Under the pieces are notes generated by a model. That model ran no database searches and was not told the DNA's origin. It worked only from the letters and a program-made list of their open reading frames with translations. The translations under genes and the position numbers were made by a program. DNA of 64,000 bases. Origin: Bacteroidales bacterium. GTDB taxonomy: Bacteria > Bacteroidota > Bacteroidia > Bacteroidales > P3. Positions within the stretch are counted from its first letter, which is position 1. Each line of letters begins with the position of its first letter. The DNA is taken from positions 1 to 64,000 of the forward strand of contig JAEEHQ010000084.1 of assembly GCA_016280915.1 (NCBI GenBank). The letters are read 5' to 3'. Positions 61,124 through 64,000 of this stretch are shown in pieces.

Positions 61124-61978
61124 ATGGCTAAAGTAAGACTTTTCAACTATTTGCACGGCCGTGTCGGCGACACGACCTATTTCACCCGCAATGGCCGCAC
61201 CTATGCCATGCAGGCCAATGTTAACAAACGCAAGGTAACCCGCAAGGCTGCGCAGATGACCACCCGCACCAGCTGGAGCAACCTGGTCAACTTCTGGAAG
61301 GCTTTCCCCTGTGGTGCCAGGCCCTACTTCGAGGGGCTCCGTCCGGGTGTCACCCACTACAACCATTTCTTCACCCTCAACCTGGGCAGCAACCGCATCT
61401 TCCTCACCAAAGAGATGGCCGGCAACTGCGCCTGCGTGGTCGTCCCCTTCATCGTCAGCACCGGCATCCTGCCGCCCATCGTCGTCGACCGCGACGACGT
61501 GGGTGTGCGCACCAACATCAGCCTGGGCGACCTCAATCCCCTTCCCACCACCACCTTGGGGCAGCTCTCGCTGGCCATCATCAAAAACAACAACGATTTC
61601 CACTACAAGGACATCATCCTCTACCTGCTGGTGCGCCAGCACGTCGACCCCACCGACGGCCGTCCCTTCATCAGCATGAGCCGCACCACCCTCGTTCTCA
61701 ACCCCAACAGCAACACCCCCATCCAGCACCTCCTGCACCCGCTCGAAGGTTTCGCTGCCCGCAATGGAATGCTGGCAGCCAGCGTCGACCCCGTGGGAGG
61801 CATGGTGTGGGTTCACGCACGCTGCACTTCCCACAATTGCCTCCATGTCTCCACCCAGCACATGGTTTGCAACAACCAAGCCCTCATCAACCACTACAGC
61901 AGCGCCGAGGCCTTCAATGGCGCCTGCCAGTCCTACGGCGGACTCACCGACGACCCGATGCTGAAGCCAAACGAATAA
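61124..61978 (+). CDS. DUF6266-like protein
   Basis: From the ATG at 61124 it has 284 residues and begins MAKVRLFNYLHGRVGDTTYF, then YAMQANVNKRKVTRKAAQM and WSNLVNFWKAF. The pattern of a glycine-rich start, a basic arm, W-x-N-L-x-x-F-W and a beta-rich rest resembles DUF6266, a family of unknown function. The resemblance is weak. It shares a 40-base leader with the next gene and has about 45 residues of Thr and Asn-rich sequence in its second half. Confidence 0.6.
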   Translation: MAKVRLFNYLHGRVGDTTYFTRNGRTYAMQANVNKRKVTRKAAQMTTRTSWSNLVNFWKAFPCGARPYFEGLRPGVTHYNHFFTLNLGSNRIFLTKEMAGNCACVVVPFIVSTGILPPIVVDRDDVGVRTNISLGDLNPLPTTTLGQLSLAIIKNNNDFHYKDIILYLLVRQHVDPTDGRPFISMSRTTLVLNPNSNTPIQHLLHPLEGFAARNGMLAASVDPVGGMVWVHARCTSHNCLHVSTQHMVCNNQALINHYSSAEAFNGACQSYGGLTDDPMLKPNE

Positions 61979-62287
61979 ACCTTAATGACCGGTTTTGAGT
62001 TGAACACAAATTATCTTGAATTTACCATGAATGGCTGGCGCGGACTTTGATTTCTCGCAGAACTCGCAGAAAACGCAGAAGGTTTTGACAAGCTAAAGCT
62101 TGGTTTGATTACGCGGATTTACTTTAAACTCTCAACTCTAAACTGTCAATAACCAATAACCTATAACCAATAACCTTTCAACCATCTAAAAGTCTCTAAT
62201 TCTTATCACATTCAAAAATAAAGCGTTTTACATTTTCTCTAATTCTCTAATTCTTGATAAATAGATAACCCTTTAATAAAAAAAACT
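61979..62287. other. Intergenic leader with repeated motifs
   Basis: It contains CTCGCAGAACTCGCAGAAAA with a third CGCAGAA (about 62054-62080), the palindrome CAAGCTAAAGCTTG (62089-62102), CAATAACCTATAACC (62154-62168) and AAAAGTCTCTAATTCTTATC (62188-62207). The last two recur at 57400-57480. The 3' end (62245-62279) matches 61082-61118. No gene is apparent. Confidence 0.6.
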
Positions 62288-62728
62288 ATGACTATCACCT
62301 ACAACATTCAAAAACTCACCATCGTTGTCTGCGCCGACGGCTATTACCGTCAGCTGCTCTTCAACGCCATGCCCGAAGAAAAGGCCCTGCAGCTGCTGCC
62401 CGAATACGGCTACCGTCCCGACCAATGTGTGTCTATGCACTATGAAACCATTTCCTATTGCAAGACCCTCGACAACCTTGATGTGCTCGACTGGATCGAC
62501 CGCCAATTTACCTACTACCACCTCTCGGTGAGCACTCTCTACGACATCGTGCGAACGCACGTCCCCAGCCTCCTGCAGATCAGCGAAGCCAAGGCCTTCA
62601 TTGCTGCCTACAAGCAGCTGGTCACCCACAACATCAACGCCTTTCTACACCCCGATGCAGACCCAACCCAAACAACCCCACAAGAACAACAACAGTCACA
62701 CACAAACAATCATAAAGCAAAACTATGA
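62288..62728 (+). CDS. Unknown protein coupled to DUF4248 gene
   Basis: The 146-residue protein has no family that I recognise. It begins MTITYNIQKLTIVVCADGYY and has a polar Gln and Asn-rich C-terminal tail. Its stop overlaps the start of the next gene by ATGA (62725-62728), so the two are translationally coupled. It carries the same 5' leader as the gene at 61124. Confidence 0.72.
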   Translation: MTITYNIQKLTIVVCADGYYRQLLFNAMPEEKALQLLPEYGYRPDQCVSMHYETISYCKTLDNLDVLDWIDRQFTYYHLSVSTLYDIVRTHVPSLLQISEAKAFIAAYKQLVTHNINAFLHPDADPTQTTPQEQQQSHTNNHKAKL

Positions 62729-62973
62729 AACAGAGCGATTTCGAAGTGCCCGTCCGACCTTATGGCAAAGCAGAGCTTGGCCACATGTACAGAGGAGACG
62801 ACTGTAAGGACAGAGCTGCCCGCACTTGGATGGATAGAGAAATAAGCAAATGCCCGGGCCTGAGAGAGGAGCTTCGCCGCCTCGGCTACAACACCCTCCA
62901 AAAGTGTTACACCATTGCCCAGGTGCGTGCCATCTTCAACGCCATCGGCGAGCCATACTTTACCGCTGACTAA
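62725..62973 (+). CDS. DUF4248-domain protein
   Basis: The 82-residue protein has the DUF4248 pattern: an N-terminal RPYGKAELGHMY, a central WMDREISKCPGLREELRRLGY and the C-terminal YTIAQVRAIFNAIGEPYF. The family is small and Bacteroidales-specific, with a possible winged-helix or HTH-like fold and no known function. It is coupled to the gene before it and followed by a strong hairpin. Confidence 0.8.
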   Translation: MKQSDFEVPVRPYGKAELGHMYRGDDCKDRAARTWMDREISKCPGLREELRRLGYNTLQKCYTIAQVRAIFNAIGEPYFTAD

Positions 62974-62989
62974 GCTCCCACACACCAAC

Positions 62990-63024
62990 ACCCGCGGTCC
63001 CTCTCAAAAGGACCGCGGGTGTAC
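62990..63024 (+). terminator. GC-rich hairpin after the DUF4248 gene
   Basis: ACCCGCGGTCC (62990-63000) and GGACCGCGGGT (63010-63020) form a perfect 11-base stem with a nine-base loop. The T run after it is weak. Confidence 0.7.
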
Positions 63025-63126
63025 CCTTTGGGACGACTCGCACCTACTCAAGACTAACTCTCCCCCCCCCAAAAGATCTTCCTATGAACAAAACGTGTAA
63101 TAATCTTTTCCTCTTGTAGAGGATAT

Positions 63127-63161
63127 AAAAAAAGGTCACCACTTTATCAGGGTGACCTTTT
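63127..63161 (-). terminator. Terminator of the FISUMP gene at the right edge
   Basis: AAAAGGTCACC and GGTGACCTTTT form a stem that on the minus strand ends in a T run, 20 bases past the stop of the gene at 63181. Confidence 0.8.
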
Positions 63162-63180
63162 GTAATATAGTCGGATGCGT

Positions 63181-64000
63181 TTAGTTCACATCGCGCACAA
63201 GGCGGACAGCCATGCCATAGTAATTATAGGCAGTTCCGTAACCACGATCAGAACGGCTAGGTTTAAAATAAAAATAATTGGAGTTATTATTTGAGTAGAA
63301 TTGACTAGTCCAATAATATCCTTGTTTGGTTGAGTTCTCATTATCATAGAGACCTTCGATGTTCACACCATTTCTCTTACCTGTTATAGGCATAAATATA
63401 GCGCCACGAGCCGCAATTGCATTCCATTCGTCGTCAGATAAATCTCCCCAATTCAAATTACTATATTGGCTATATGGGAAATTGTCGGGCAGAATAATTA
63501 TGCCATCTACTTCGTGAACTTTACACACATCTTTATGAAGATTATTGTAATTAGTTCGATTGTTGAAAAGATAGGAAAACTCATCCTTTGTCAATGTGCG
63601 CCATTTGTTGGGCTGGTTTCCGCCATTTATTATTGGGTTCACTCCCCAGTCGTGGTTGGTGTTATTGATGGTAATGCTGGCATAGTCGTTGGAGACCGTA
63701 GTCTTTGTATAAGGATAATAGGTGTTATCATTGTGAGCAACACCACTGGTGCCATAACCAAATAGGTCAATCCAACCAGAGTAGTTTTGATCTATAGAGG
63801 CATTGTTTCCGTCAATTCCACTAGCGTTGTCGCCAATGAAGTCCCACTGGTGCTCAGCGAAGCGCCATGTGCCTGTACTAGCCTGATATTGTAGGTTACC
63901 CGTAGAAAAACGTACTTTCTTACCTTCTCCTACAGTAAATTCACCAATGCCAAGGCCTTGTTCAGAGTCGAAAGTACCTTGATCGCCAGTACTATAGGTG
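63181..64000 (-). CDS. FISUMP-type protein, 5' part outside the window
   Basis: The minus-strand frame is open from the window edge to the stop at 63181, about 272 residues visible. It reads TYSTGDQGTFDSEQGLG at the edge, then FSTGNLQYQASTGTWRFAEH, SGWIDLFGYGTSGV, NKWRTLTKDEFSYLF and ends GYYWTSQFYSNNN to MAVRLVRDVN. It is a paralogue of the lipoprotein at 37478-38353, with the same motifs in the same order. A GTG at 63640-63642 is internal and not the start. Confidence 0.88.
   Translation of the reverse strand, partial: TYSTGDQGTFDSEQGLGIGEFTVGEGKKVRFSTGNLQYQASTGTWRFAEHQWDFIGDNASGIDGNNASIDQNYSGWIDLFGYGTSGVAHNDNTYYPYTKTTVSNDYASITINNTNHDWGVNPIINGGNQPNKWRTLTKDEFSYLFNNRTNYNNLHKDVCKVHEVDGIIILPDNFPYSQYSNLNWGDLSDDEWNAIAARGAIFMPITGKRNGVNIEGLYDNENSTKQGYYWTSQFYSNNNSNYFYFKPSRSDRGYGTAYNYYGMAVRLVRDVN

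Noticed and set aside
63127..63161. Riboswitch or attenuator
   Set aside because: The hairpin with a T run directly behind the FISUMP stop is a simple terminator.

Overview
The window looks like a chromosomal segment of a bacterium of the phylum Bacteroidota, most likely order Bacteroidales. The evidence is the set of lineage-typical families (DUF6029, Omp28, DUF6427, DUF6913, DUF3276, DUF5683, DUF4248, fimbrillin-like lipoprotein), five large secreted proteins four of which end in type IX secretion sorting domains, fused FeoAB, fused NfnAB-like reductase, and promoters with the Bacteroidota -7 box TAnnTTTG (twice with TTTG exactly 19 bases upstream). No rRNA, tRNA, CRISPR array or transposase gene was recognised. 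The genus cannot be named from the sequence alone.

Region 1 (1-16.3 kb, nearly all minus strand). A zinc-ribbon gene broken by one stop codon lies at the edge, followed by a HEPN/MNT toxin-antitoxin pair directly behind gcvT. Next comes a long co-directional run, in transcription order: a T9SS-exported S8 protease (16.1 kb), DUF6427, rnhB, DUF6913, dapA, a hotdog thioesterase, a polyprenyl synthase, TlpA thioredoxin, DUF6029 barrel, Omp28 lipoprotein, MATE exporter and a T9SS-exported M6 protease. Gaps are short, so several of these are probably co-transcribed.

Region 2 (16.3-37.3 kb, mostly plus strand) is core housekeeping: 2-oxoacid:ferredoxin oxidoreductase (korAB), valS, an HU protein, dnaB, a deoxyhypusine-synthase-like protein, a cysteine desulfidase-type enzyme, DUF3276, parA-parB-DUF5683, an ExbB-ExbD-TonB energiser, hslR, an ECF sigma factor with a membrane partner and a Spy-like protein, and on the minus strand the NfnAB-like ferredoxin/NADPH reductase. 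korAB makes reduced ferredoxin and the Nfn-like protein could spend it to make NADPH.

Region 3 (37.3-50.3 kb) mixes a FISUMP-type lipoprotein, a secreted protein with a GldM-C-like domain, a phosphopantetheinyl transferase, an FMN-binding protein, two tandem M20 dipeptidases, feoAB with a tiny Cys-rich partner gene, umuDC, and two tandem glycosyltransferases whose first third is nearly identical.

Region 4 (50.3-64 kb) is accessory: a small unknown gene, a T9SS type-B protein, a T9SS C10 cysteine protease, an 87-bp tandem repeat array, a fimbrillin/GLUG lipoprotein, unknown genes with shared leader sequences, a DUF4248 gene, and a truncated FISUMP lipoprotein at the edge. The most unusual non-coding structures are a two-copy interspersed element (16.4 and 50.5 kb), one copy of which holds a five-unit 41-bp array, a 100-bp hairpin at 40.5 kb, and the 87-bp palindromic tandem repeats at 56.9 kb.
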